Source of the DNA: Ashinkailepas kermadecensis
Taxonomy: Eukaryota > Arthropoda > Thecostraca > Neolepadidae
Length of the DNA: 64,000 nucleotides
Direction of reading: 5' to 3'
NCBI GenBank assembly: GCA_034440615.1
Contig: JAOTOM010004793.1
Span: 172,001 to 236,000 of the forward strand
A model generated the notes under the pieces. The model was not told the origin of the DNA. It ran no database searches and worked only from the letters and a program-made list of their open reading frames with translations. Below are positions 11,901 through 21,115 of the stretch, in pieces; position 1 is the first letter of the stretch, and each line of letters starts with the position of its first letter. The position numbers and the translations under genes are program-made.

Positions 11901-14900
11901 TTCAGCTGATCACCAGAGCTGCAGAAACATTCAAAGAGAATGCAAGGAAAAGAACAGAAGATGAGATGCCTGTGAGAGTTGAAGAATGACAGCATACCAG
12001 CAGAATGGAAGCTAAAGTTGGGATCACTATGCATATGACCATAACAACATTGAATATATAAAATATAATGGTGCAAGTCAAGTGTATACTGGTGCAAGTG
12101 TAATTGTTTAGTACAAGTGAATAAACAAACATACATGCCTTCATTCATATACTTTCCATTCACAAAGAAATTCCCTGACCAGAAGTGCTCAGAAGAATGC
12201 AAGACCAAAACTAGAAGGAGAACTGGAGTAGGCTGTACACAACTCACAACTAGATAGGCATGAAGGGAATGATTTTCCGAATATCTCAGTAGGTGCAAGT
12301 CATGCTTTGGCATGACAGTCTTTTATGAGGTGGGAGGCAAAAAAAACAACAACAAAATTGTACTCAGTGTGGGATAGGACGGGTGCACCCAACAATATCC
12401 TGAAACACTTCATAAGTGCACAATCAATGTACATGAATGCATGCTTAGGTGCACTGGAGTGACACAAAACCCATAGGAGTAAAAATTAATGTATTCCGAC
12501 ACCAAAATAGGCAGACTAGCCCTTAACTCCAAAGCATTTGTCTGCTGAAAATGATTGTTCCTTAAAAATATAAAAAAGTCAAACCATTCTGTCCAAACAA
12601 GAACAAAATCAGAAAGCTTCATCCATTACAGGGCCACCCATTAATGAAGACCCGAGGTAGGTATGCCACTGGATGCATATGCACTTGCATGTTGATGTGG
12701 ATGCAGATGCACCTAGGTAAAACTTATCTACCTAGATTTGCACCAAGTACCTACCTACCTAGTAGGTAGGTACTAGGTAGGTACCTACTAGGTAACCTAC
12801 GTACATCTATGCAATGTATCTATAGGTACATTGCATATTGTCGTGGATCACCCTTTCAAACCAACGGCAATGAGAGGCATTCAATTTGAACAATTCAATT
12901 GAGCCTAATTTCTTACGTAGGACGACACCCACCGACGGGTCGACACCACACCACAGCAATTACTACTCTCACTTAAGGGCCTTGAGTCTCACTTCCAGCC
13001 TCCCGATCCATTAATCATCCAAATACCTACATCCTAACACCAGCGCACTGCACAACAAACATTTACAAGATACCATTTCTGGACTTCCAAATTCAAAACA
13101 TGAAGTAATCCCTCGTCAAATGAAGGAAGCTTCCATACGTCGCCTGGCTAGTAAGGAAAACTACCAGTATCCAGGACGGATTGGAAATTTAGAGGATCTT
13201 GGCCGGGGGTGAATCATGCCTCTCCAGCTTCAACTCGTTCGGGAGCTCACTCCGAAGAAAGGCAATGAATACTTAACTTTTGAACGCTTCCTGAAAGATT
13301 GGGATGTTCTACATCAGCTTATGGAAAAGAAAAGGTGTATTTCTGAATTTTGAAGCAGTCACAGCCGATCTACATAAAAGATATCAGCTAAAATTTACGC
13401 GTAAAAATTAGCCAGATCCGTCCAAGACATTCTCCAAACTTGTTAAGACTTTGTGGCAAAATAGACCACCAGATAACCAGAAATTTCGGTGTCTTTTGGT
13501 TTCATGACATACATTGCTTCAGAGCGCCACGTATTCGTGACACAAATACTGTTCATGCCACTCGGACACAGATATTCTACAACTCCGCAAACATAAAATT
13601 TGACTGTGTTGATATAATCTGGGTGGCCCAGAGTTAAGATACTAAAGTACAGAGTTAGGATAATTGAAGAAAACAATTATTCCTTGAATTTTTGGGGGGA
13701 TTTATTTTATCACATTTTACTTTTTAGCCTTTTCTGTAGGTCATAGGTCTTCTATAGCCTTGGGTCATAGTTCCTCGCCGTGCTATGCTAATTGTCCATA
13801 TCCACCGCACTAAATACCATTAACCGATTGCCGTATTATTCCGCCGCGTGGTGGTTACTTCCCTTGGTTACTTCCTTCCATTGCTTTTCGATCAGGTGAG
13901 GTAAGGTTGGGTCCATTGTTCTTTCGGTTTTTATCTGGTTGTGAATTACAAGAAAATCTGGTGCTGTAATTTCTCATTTGACTTTGTTTTTAAATGCAAT
14001 GTTTATGAATGTGCTGAACATGATTTGACCACTCGTCTCCTCTGCAAATGCATGCTTTTCACTTGCGAGGGAAAATAAGACAAAAAAGGGCTTGAAGTTG
14101 GGTAATTACTAATATAGCTTAAAAAGTAATGTTCACAATAACAAAAGAAGATGGGGCATATCCTAACTTCACCTCCCATAACCTTCCATGCATGAAATAA
14201 TTTTTTGTCTCTAAAAAATTCCAAACAATTTTGTTTCTCAAGTTTCAAAAGGAAAAACCCAACATATGATAGCCTGAAATGTTTTTGTTTTTTAAAGAAA
14301 AAAGAAACTTTTTTGACAAATTTCCCCTACATTTTTTTCAAACTTATTACACAAGCCTAACCTAACATAACCTAACCAAACTTTACCCCTTCTTTGTATG
14401 CTTCATGGAGGTAAAATAGGTAAATTTGTGCTTTAAGGTGTTTTATGAATTCTTGGAATTTTCATTCACATGCAATGTTTATCAAAGTGACTAAGATGAT
14501 GAGAGCACTATTTTTGTGCAAATGCTTACTTTTCAGATTGTGAGAAAATAACACCATGAGTTACGTAGCATAGCATAAAAAGAAATGTTTAAAAAATAAA
14601 ATATATGCAACATAACCTAACCTAGCCTCCCATTGGAGAAAGAAGTATGAAAAAAGGAAAAATGGAAATCAATTTGTTCTCTGAAAAATTTCCACAAATT
14701 TTAAACCTAACCAAACCTAACCTAACCTAACATTACCTGCTTTTGAAGAAAAAATAACTTTCTTTTTTTTCAATTCTTAAAAGAATCCAAAAAATTTCCA
14801 ACTTAAAAAACTGAACTAACCTAACCTAACCAAACCTAACTCATTTGCTTGCTTCATGGAGGAAAATGTGTATCAAACTTGCCTTGTTGTTAGTTTATAC

Positions 14901-15664
14901 TGCAATAATACCCAAGCTTCTGAACTATGCTGTGGACGAATCTTGCCAAGATTCTTGGCACTGCTGCTAACAGCACCACAACAAAATTATGGGCCTGTAG
15001 GTCTTTTGGAGTACCATGTTCATGAAGGTGACTTAGATGATGGAACCACTCGTTTTCTGTGCAAATGCTTACTTTTCAGGTTGTGAGCAGAATAATGCCA
15101 AAAAGGCTTTGAGTTAGGCAACATAGCATAAAATGATTGGAGGGTGTTTTATTCTCCATTCCAGGAAACATCCACTGCATTTTAGGAAATGTGTACACTC
15201 CATTACTTAGTGTTTCAAGGGTATACACCATATTTTGGCAAACCCAAAAATTATACCCTCCATTACTTGGTGCTTCTCAAGGTTATACACTCAATATTTT
15301 GGCTAGCCCAAAAATTATACACTCCGAGTCAAAGACTGAGAAGTGAAAATCCAACACTGGACGGGTTGTTTCTCGATCGTTCCACTCACAACCATGGAGA
15401 CGGGTGGTTCCTCGACCGTCCCATGCAAAACCATGGAGACCGGTGGTTTCTCGACCGTCCCACTCACAGCCCTGGTGAGGGTGGTGCCCCAGCCGTCCCA
15501 CTCACAGCTTTGGTGAGGGGCTGGCCCTTGGTGCGGCTGCAGGCCAGACAGACGTTCAGGCCATCCACCACCACGTCATAGGGAGCCGTGCGGGCCACCA
15601 GGCGGCGGAACCGATCTACCTGCGGCACAACACACGTCGCCGCTCAGACAACATACAAGCAATT

Positions 15665-15720
<56 letters not shown>

Positions 15721-18628
15721 GGGCACACACTCGCATGTGCACACGCTTACCCAGTGCTAAAATAAATGATTTTTCGCTAGGTTTAAGATGTCCAATCCAG
15801 TACACTATAATGTTAAAATGTGTGATGGACACATGTTGTTTAAAACATTGCTTAAGTCTTTCAAGCTCAATTTCTAGCCAATAGCGTACTAATGTATGGA
15901 TGCTTTCATTCATTTTTGGAGACGCTTAGCATAGAGGTATTTATATTAATGATAACAATAACAATACTATTCAATACAAAAATATGATTGCATAGGAAGC
16001 CACATCATAGGCAATCCCTTCACCTGAAACTACGGTACGAGAAGCTCGTGTATCACAAAATATACTGGTGAGAATCAGCACGATCATTATTTGCACCGAC
16101 GAAAAAGCACGATATCATTACTTACTTAGGGAGAATATATATTCAGTGCTCACAAAGTGGAACATTTTGCACTATTTCACGAATTATCTACCACTGCGCT
16201 AACCTCCGATTGAGACGTACCGCACCGGGACTGCTACCTAGCAAGTATACAAGGCAAGAATGGCGGGACAGAGGGGGGGGGGGACAGCTGCACCTATTCC
16301 AAACATTGGAGGGAATAATATATCCTGAATGAAAATAAATATATCCTAAAAGAAAAATAAATGCAGTAATATAATGGTTTGAAGGGGCTCGCGAATATTT
16401 TGTGAAAAGTGATGACCACAAAGACGTTCATATTTCTCTCCCGCAGGTGCGATTCTGCACCCAGGACCTCCCTGTATACTGTTAGGTATGGTATGCATGG
16501 TACGTATGGTATGGTAGGCATGTTGGTTCATTGTGTCGTAAGTTTTAAACGAACTATTTCTTTGCATTCGATAAAATCAGCACACTCTGATTATGATTCT
16601 TGTATTGAAATAGTATCCATGGTGTGCATGACGAAGTTTTGTCTTGCAGCAGCTACACAATGACATAGCCAAGAGTCGTGACTACCACATACCCAACCCT
16701 TACCTGAGGGTGGGGTGGACCTTCTTCTTGACGACAGGCCTTCTCAGAACGACATCTGGCTCCTCAGACAGCACGAAACGTAAATGATTCGATGGGGCAC
16801 TGTTTTATCAGAACCCTTTCAGCCTTCTTGAGCACCTTGTATGTTCACAGCTCCTTGAAACTGGATGGACTCCTCAAAACTGGAGGGGCTCCTCAAAACT
16901 GCAGGGACCCCTTGAAGCTGAAGGGACAACGATGGACTACGCAAATCAGATGCATGTCAATATCAGCATACCAGCTCTATATCAATGTACCAGTACAATT
17001 ACATGTTATTTGCATCTCTGAAAGAAACAATTCTGGATTGCAGCCGACACCTGACGGGTAACTACCTACCAGGTTGTCCGCCCTCCATGTCACTGCACAG
17101 CCAGCCGGGCAGATGGGCGGGCCCGGCCAGGCTCGTCGTGTCAACTCACCTCCTGCGGGCTGGAAGTCTGGAACACGTCGTCTCCGATCAGTACACGCTG
17201 CTCCAGCTCCCGCCGTATATCAGCCAGGTCCGAATCGCTGAGAACTGCCTGTGGCAGCACCAGGCCGCAGTTCTGGCAGCAGCCACTGTCAGACAGAGGA
17301 CGACACTCAGTGACCAAGGCGGACGCCCCACCCTACAGTCGGCTAACAGCAGCCACTGTCAGAGGACGACACTCAGTGACCGAGGCGGACGCCCCACCCC
17401 ACGCTCGGGTGGCAGCAGCCATTGTCAGAGGACGACACTCAGTGACCGAGGCGGACGCCCCACCCTACAGTCGGCTGACAACAGCCACTGTCGGGCAGAC
17501 AATTCATTCATTCCACATTCATTATGTGGAACCAGGGTGCATACCATTCCCTAAAACCCTCCTACCCTACCCTTGTCAGGAAATGAAGGATTGGACTTTG
17601 CAGCAAGCATCACCCATGTATACATAACACTGTCAATGTGCACGTACCCACCTGCTAGACACGTGCGTTGCCTTGGCTGCCCAGCGGTCCACCAGCCTGG
17701 AGGTGCAGAGCTGCAGCAGCCGAGTCGCCACCTCCTCGCTGAGTATCATCTCACTCTGAGCGAGGTGGCGCAGAAGCCGCAGCAGCAGGTCGGCCGCGGC
17801 GGCGCCGGTCGGCTGCACTTCGCCACCGGCTGCGCCGCCGTCCAACTGCGCGCGCGCCTGCCGATGGCCGGCCGCCTGGCAGTGGCGCAGCCAGGCGTGC
17901 AGCGCCTCGTCGCCGGGCCGCAGCAGCGCCCCCGCCAGCCGGTCCAGCTGCTGCCAGCCGAGTTGCGCGTCGCCGGCGGTGAAGGCGGCGGCGGCCAGCG
18001 CCGTCAGCGCTGCCACCGACGGCTGGCCGTGCTCGCAGGTGGCCGGCAGGTGAGCCAGCGCCAGCCGCCAGTGGCGCGTGGCGCAGAGACCCTGCACGGC
18101 GCGGCAGGCGCTCACGCGGTCCAGCCGCTGCGCCGACAGCGCCCGGTGCACCTCGAGCGCGTCGGCGTCGCTGCCGCCGCGACACACGGTGTACAGCTCG
18201 AGGAACGACGTCAGGTTGCCGGCCGGCATGGCGTGCGAGCCCCGCCGGTGACGCAGCAGCGCGCGCGCCGGCATAAGGTCGCGTCGCTCGCGGCACGCCA
18301 GCAGCGTCTGTCGGTCGATCACGTCCAGACTGGCGCCCGGCACGAACTGCCGGTAGGTCTGCGCCAGCTGGTCCCAGTCGGCGGCGGCGGGTGTGCGCGG
18401 CTCGCCCACCATGTCCCGCACCGCCTGTCGCGCATGCTCCAGCTGCATCTTCTCCGACTCGCGGGAGTGGCTGGCGAGGCAGAGGCGCTGCAGCGAGAGC
18501 CGACGAGAGTGCGACCGGCCGGCGCGGCAGACCGGCACGATGGTGGCTCTCGCAAGCCTTGCATGGGCGATACACAGCAGCTCCATCTGAGCTGCAGTGG
18601 AGATCACCACCTTGTAGAACACAAACAT
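2798..18628 (-). CDS. PRORP: PRORP/MRPP3, mitochondrial protein-only RNase P catalytic subunit, six exons
   Basis: The gene cleaves 5' leaders from mitochondrial pre-tRNAs; in animals it works with the TRMT10C/HSD17B10 pair in the matrix. I join the minus-strand exons 18628-17652, 17285-17150, 15619-15506, 10506-10367, 9638-9446 and 2953-2798. Every junction is GT-AG and in phase, giving 571 residues plus stop (human is 583). Order: Arg-rich presumed transit peptide (about 1-60), helical PPR-type repeats (about 100-325), CxxC zinc half-site (C329, C332), NYN nuclease with VVVDGLNV (D390), SADDPF (D459, D460) and TRDLLRD (D480), then the second zinc half-site WHVPF (H538) and WLCL (C566). These match the catalytic Asp quartet and CCHC zinc site known for human MRPP3, with the same 69- and 20-residue spacings. 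The start is the first ATG after an in-frame TGA; the ATG at 18586 is a possible alternative. Confidence 0.93.
2974..3515. repeat. 57-bp minisatellite next to the PRORP exon 6 acceptor
   Basis: Nearly ten copies, highly uniform, each with TCAGGGTCACACATACAC and CACCCGACCACATGGTG. Because 57 is a multiple of three, three plus frames and a minus frame stay open; these are not genes. On the PRORP sense strand each unit contains GGTGAGC, a 5' splice-site-like string, and its TGTGTGACCCTGA part also occurs just upstream of the exon 6 acceptor. Confidence 0.9.
3690..4905. repeat. 39-bp minisatellite, about 31 copies, in PRORP intron 5
   Basis: The unit contains GTTACGTTATAGCTCCCGTG then TTGGTGACCAGCCTCAGG. 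Copies differ by single bases. Both strands are open for over 1.2 kb because 39 is divisible by three; the minus frame reads YNVTPEAGHQHGS repeatedly. It lies within an intron, so I treat the frames as non-coding. Confidence 0.93.
5235..7264. repeat. 31-bp minisatellite, about 65 copies, in PRORP intron 5
   Basis: The unit contains CTGTCCACTACAGTCAGGCG then GACACACAG. Variants include CTGCAG/CTACAG, GGCTG/GACTG, and short copies with AGACAGGG. Frames of 93 nt (three units) read as Q-S-G-G-H-T repeats and are not genes. Part of the array has a 240-bp higher-order period. Confidence 0.95.
7545..7803. repeat. Two tandem copies of a 127-bp segment ending in poly-G
   Basis: Both copies run from CATCGGAGACAC through CCACCCAAACTGATT to a 12-17 base G run and ACGTACACCAT. 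They lie in PRORP intron 5. The G runs could be slippage-prone. Confidence 0.8.
7804..8475. other. Intron 5 spacer, nothing recognised
   Basis: Unique sequence with no coding homology or repeat that I can see; short open frames only. Confidence 0.5.
8478..8830. repeat. Degenerate 11-12 bp repeat
   Basis: Variants of GACACCAGACCGG and GGATACTAGATC run across the interval. Plus-strand frames read as D-T-x-P-D repeats and are not genes. Confidence 0.75.
9060..9445. repeat. Diverged copies of the PRORP exon 5 donor region
   Basis: The real junction on the plus strand reads CCGGCCACCCACCGTTAGG. Just outside it, CCGGGTGACCCTCCGTGG with the shared GCAGGT and CACA-CCACC flanks looks like a second unit of about 48 bp, and a more diverged one lies at 9060-9130. 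Similarity is partial. A tRNA-like sequence interrupts the stretch. Confidence 0.5.
9252..9322 (-). tRNA. tRNA-like sequence or tRNA pseudogene, possible anticodon UAC
   Basis: On the minus strand, A box TGGTCTAGGGG and B box GGTTCGAGTC are intact and correctly spaced. The D stem (GTCT/AGAT) and T stem (GTGGG/CTCAC with loop TTCGAGT) fold. The anticodon loop CTTACAA would give UAC (Val), but its stem pairs at only about three positions and the acceptor stem pairs poorly. I read it as a decayed tRNA or the head of a tRNA-derived SINE in PRORP intron 5. Confidence 0.5.
9446..9638 (-). CDS. PRORP: PRORP exon 5: catalytic DD and RD motifs
   Basis: Acceptor GCGGCAG, donor ACG|GTGGGT; one base plus 64 codons. 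It carries SADDPFLLYAVLHSH and QFVTRDLLRDH, holding three of the four catalytic Asp residues. The first part of the exon with its acceptor is repeated about three more times upstream (9639-9905), so the true acceptor must be told apart from close copies. Confidence 0.92.
9639..9905. repeat. Tandem array repeating the PRORP exon 5 acceptor
   Basis: Three further copies, period about 72-85 bp, of the plus-strand string GGGTCATCGGCAGACCTGCC. That string is the complement of the acceptor GCGGCAG plus the first codons of exon 5. Copies reach up to about 45 exon bases and carry the intron-side AGGTCAGCCGCCCAGCAA. The copy near 9798 has a small insertion. Confidence 0.85.
10283..10366. repeat. Second copy of the PRORP exon 4 end and donor
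   Basis: On the sense strand the region repeats the exon 4 end with about 80-bp spacing: DMAYVERR-VLFITDNMC against DMAYVKRH-VLFTADDMC. Both contain ACATGTGC at the donor. A fragment of a third copy may lie near 10265. The copy ends at a TAG, so use of its sequence would truncate the protein. Confidence 0.8.
10367..10506 (-). CDS. PRORP: PRORP exon 4: nuclease core
   Basis: Acceptor CTTTGCCAG, donor GACAT|GTGCGT; 46 codons plus two bases. It encodes LVRVVDHFAVKEGKKVLVIG, then RYHMKGW and VLFTADD, aligning with the LVLGRKHM...FFADD segment of human MRPP3. The non-consensus GTGCGT donor is chosen because it restores the frame into exon 5. A second, diverged copy of the exon's 3' part and donor lies just inside the intron. 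Confidence 0.88.
10507..11225. other. Intron 3, distal part, nothing recognised
   Basis: AT-rich unique sequence. It should contain the branch point and pyrimidine tract for exon 4. No other feature seen. Confidence 0.5.
11228..11592. repeat. 36-39 bp array of donor-like units in PRORP intron 3
   Basis: About ten units of the plus-strand string TCGACCGTCCCACTCACAAC plus CATGGAGACGGGTGG. On the sense strand each reads ...GTGAGTGGGACGG, the same as the start of intron 3 after exon 3. The outermost unit keeps ACCAGGGCT before GTGAGT, as in the copy next to exon 3. The array is about 4 kb from exon 3. Confidence 0.9.
12722..12800. repeat. Palindromic TAGGTAGGTACC-type patch
   Basis: Alternating ACCTACCTAG and TAGGTAGGTAC strings make a self-complementary stretch able to form a hairpin. 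Confidence 0.7.
14345..14845. repeat. Scattered CCTAA tracts (arthropod telomere-like)
   Basis: Several short runs of CCTAACCTAACCTAAC, some degraded to CCTAACCAAAC, are separated by A/T-rich spacers. TTAGG is the common arthropod telomere unit; here it is interstitial and inside PRORP intron 3. Confidence 0.65.
15357..15505. repeat. 38-39 bp array continuous with the PRORP exon 3 donor
   Basis: On the sense strand, exon 3 ends CCCTCACCAAAGCT|GTGAGTGG. The next units read CCCTCACCAGGGCT|GTGAGTGG, then CCATGGTT followed by TTGCATGG or GTGAGTGG. About four units. The same family makes the array at 11.2-11.6 kb. Confidence 0.92.
15506..15619 (-). CDS. PRORP: PRORP exon 3: first catalytic Asp of the NYN nuclease
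   Basis: Acceptor TGCCGCAG, donor AAAGCT|GTGAGT; 38 codons, phase 0 on both sides. It encodes RFRRLVARTAPYDVVVDGLN, where the Asp of VVDGLNV is the conserved metal ligand. The donor side is continuous with an array of near-copies of the exon end plus donor. Confidence 0.93.
15668..15720. repeat. (CA)n(TA)n microsatellite
   Basis: A CA run passes directly into a TA run. A similar compound tract occurs at 30681-30718. Confidence 0.95.
15721..17149. other. PRORP intron 2, nothing recognised
   Basis: Unique sequence with a G run near 16270 and short GGTATG-type repeats near 16490. At 16.85-16.93 kb there are three imperfect CTGNAGGGRCTCCTCAAAA-like copies. No gene seen. Confidence 0.5.
17150..17285 (-). 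CDS. PRORP: PRORP exon 2: zinc-binding CxxC segment
   Basis: The acceptor is TCTGACAG and the donor GAG|GTGAGT. The exon is 136 nt; its first base completes the Ser codon left open by exon 1. It begins SGCCQNCGLVLPQ, matching the zinc half-site and following helix of MRPP3, and ends ...SSPQE. The acceptor side runs straight into a 66-70 bp tandem array that repeats the acceptor. Confidence 0.9.
17286..17497. repeat. 66-70 bp array repeating the PRORP exon 2 acceptor
   Basis: Three more copies of the junction CAGCAGCCACTGTCAG (complement of CTGACAG|TGGCTGCTG), each followed by GGACGACACTCAGTGACC and GGCGGACGCCCCACC. The first unit shares its edge with exon 2 itself; the last is diverged at the splice-site copy. 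Confidence 0.9.
17652..18628 (-). CDS. PRORP: PRORP exon 1: transit peptide and PPR helices
   Basis: The exon holds 325 full codons plus two bases. It opens with a hydrophobic, Arg-rich stretch poor in acidic residues, as expected of a mitochondrial presequence, then a long Ala/Leu-rich helical region. Segments such as ADWDQLAQTYRQF, LTSFLELYTVCRG and RHWRLALAHLP align in order with the PPR region of animal MRPP3. The donor is CAG|GTGGGT. The exon is very GC-rich, and the opposite strand carries a 353-codon shadow frame. A 5' UTR intron ending at CACTGCAG near 18591 is possible and would favour the ATG at 18586. Confidence 0.88.
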
Positions 18629-18865
18629 TGGTAATCCAGCCAGCAATCAACAGTCCAGCAATTGAAACATGCTTGCCTGTTGGGCACATCAAAACAGCTT
18701 GCTAGGCACCAGCTTCTGAGTTTGTTTTTGACATAAGCAAATCATGTATTGCATTGAGTAACAAAGGATGAGCAAAATAAATATCACCTGCCACATAATT
18801 TGAATGAGTTCAGGCTATTCTTAACTGAACAGGTCTCACCTTATCTCAGTTACCAACTCATTTAA

Positions 18866-19750
18866 CACGCGCACTGGAGAGGGGGGGCGAAATCCGCCTA
18901 CCCCTCCGGTTTTCCGTACATAACTGCAGATTTTACCGGTCGTTATACGCGATTGTCTGCGTACCTGCTTAAAAATGACCGGCACGTCGTTTAAAGCAAG
19001 AAAAATGGAAATCGGACGAAAATTTCCGAGTTAGGGGCCGTTAAAGTAAAAAAAATCGTAGCGCCAAACCACAAAAATCGGCGCTGATGTGCTTCCCATA
19101 TATTCGCAAGAGGGAAGTGTTCTTGGCAACACTAGCGACTTGTTTGATGTATATTGATATGCTATATAGTTTCAAGGTCATGGTAGGTCATCGAGGTCAA
19201 GTCAGGTCAAGTTCATGACAGGTTAATGGAACCAAACTTGGTCGACTGGAATGTTGTCAAAATGCACTACTGTCTGTCATTTGTACTGTTTGTCATTGCG
19301 TTTCATACTTTATTCATGTACTTCACTCTTTTCTTTGTGAAGCTGATTGTGCCGAGCTGCTCGACGGAGCAGTCGGGCGGGCGGCCCGGTTCCAGTAACT
19401 GACCTGATAAAGTGCTGCTATATAGGTGACCTGAGGTCAAATATCGGGTCTAGCATCTGTATTGCATCATTAGTAATGTCCAAAACATCATTGATGCCCA
19501 CTTTGGAGCATTTAAACACAATCACAGTGATCAATAGAAATGACAAGCCACGCAAAAGAAGAAAATTTTGACAAATGTGACCTCATTTGACCTAACGTCA
19601 TGAAATTTGCACACAATAGAGTTCACTACCGTACCCATCCACCCTGTGAATTTCGTTCCTCCAGCTTTAATAGGAGCCGAGATCTTAGGGGGGGGGAATC
19701 CGCCCCCCCCTCCAGTGCACATAATTTTCAGAGGCCCTCCAGGGCGCATG
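18866..19750. mobile_element. Non-autonomous TTAA-flanked transposon (piggyBac-like), copy 1
   Basis: Flanked by TTAA on both sides (18862-18865 and 19751-19754). The ends are CACGCGCACTGGAG and, inverted, CATGCGCCCTGGAG. A second inverted copy of the left end lies about 25 bp inside the right end. Homology with the copy at 50.9 kb stops at the TTAA sites, which fixes the borders. No transposase. It lies about 240 bp upstream of the PRORP start and could affect its promoter. Confidence 0.8.
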
Positions 19751-19937
19751 TTAAATGAGATGGTGATGGAAGCAAAATTATCCACCACCTATGCCCATTG
19801 TGACAGATGCAAATGGTGTTGACAGTCACCTACATAAATTGTAACATCACATGAAGTGGATTCAATGCACACATTGGCTATGAGGTTCCCCAGTACTAGG
19901 GGAAGGGGATGAACTCCACTGGGCTCCATGTCAAATC

Positions 19938-21115
19938 CAGAAGACATCGGGGGTCAAGTCAACCACTGAGGGTACATTGGCCCACAGAAGACATCGGGGG
20001 TCAAGTCAACCACTGAGGGTACATTGGCCCACAGAAGACATCGGGGGTCAAGTCAACCACTGAGGGTACATTGGCCCACAGAAGACATTGGGGGTCAAGT
20101 CAACCACTGAGGGTACATTGGCCCACAGAAGACATCGGGGGTCAAGTCAACCACTGAGGGTACATTGGCCCACAGAAGACATCGGGGGTCAAGTCAACCA
20201 CTGAGGGTACATTGGCCCACAGAAGACATTGGGGTCAAGTCAACCACTGAGGGTACATTGGCCCACAGAAGACATCGGGGTCAAGTCAACCATTGAGGGT
20301 ACATTGGCCCACAGAAGACATCGGGGGTCAAGTCAACCACTGAGGGTACATTGGCCCACAGAAGACATCGGGGGTCAAGTCAACCATTGAGGGTACATTG
20401 GCCCACAGAAGACATTGGGGGTCAAGTCAACCACTGAGGGTACATTGGCCCACAGAAGACATTGGGGGTCAAGTCAACCACTGAGGGTACATTGGCCCAC
20501 AGAAGACATCGGGGGTCAAGTCAACCATTGAGGGTACATTGGCCCACAGAAGACATCGGGGGTCAAGTCAACCATTGAGGGTACATTGGCCCACAGAAGA
20601 CATTGGGGGTCAAGTCAACCATTGAGGGTACATTGGCCCACAGAAGACATTGGGGGTCAAGTCAACCACTGAGGGTACATTGGCCCACAGAAGACATCGG
20701 GGGTCAAGTCAACCACTGAGGGTACATTGGCCCACAGAAGACATCGGGGGTCAAGTCAACCATTGAGGGTACATTGGCCCACAGAAGACATTGGGGGTCA
20801 AGTCAACCATTGAGGGTACATTGGCCCACAGAAGACATCGGGGGTCAAGTCAACCACTGAGGGTACATTGGCCCACAGAAGACATTGGGGGTCAAGTCAA
20901 CCACTGAGGGTACATTGGCCCACAGAAGACATCGGGGGTCAAGTCAACCACTGAGGGTACATTGGCCCACAGAAGACATCGGGGGTCAAGTCAACCACTG
21001 AGGGTACATTGGCCCACAGAAGACATCGGGGGTCAAGTCAACCACTGAGGGTACATTGGCCCACAGAAGACATTGGGGGTCAAGTCAACCACTGAGGGTA
21101 CATTGGCCCACAGAA
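19938..21115. repeat. 47-bp satellite, about 25 copies
   Basis: Very uniform units containing GAAGACATCGGGGGTCAAGT, then CAACCACTGAGGGTAC and ATTGGCCCACA. Variation is mostly CATCGG/CATTGG and CCACTG/CCATTG. Two units lack one G. Low divergence suggests recent amplification. Confidence 0.97.

Larger units (their letters stand above)
11593..15356. other. Intron 3, AT-rich interior
   Basis: Long AT-rich sequence with no recognised coding homology. It holds a palindromic patch (12722-12800) and TTAGG-like tracts (14345-14845). The 13.1-13.65 kb stretch has a slightly coding-like feel, but no domain could be named. Confidence 0.5.

Noticed and set aside
17573..18705. 353-codon plus-strand frame and a 313-codon second minus frame
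   Set aside because: Both overlap PRORP exon 1, where high GC content keeps other frames open; only the MRPP3-like frame has homology.
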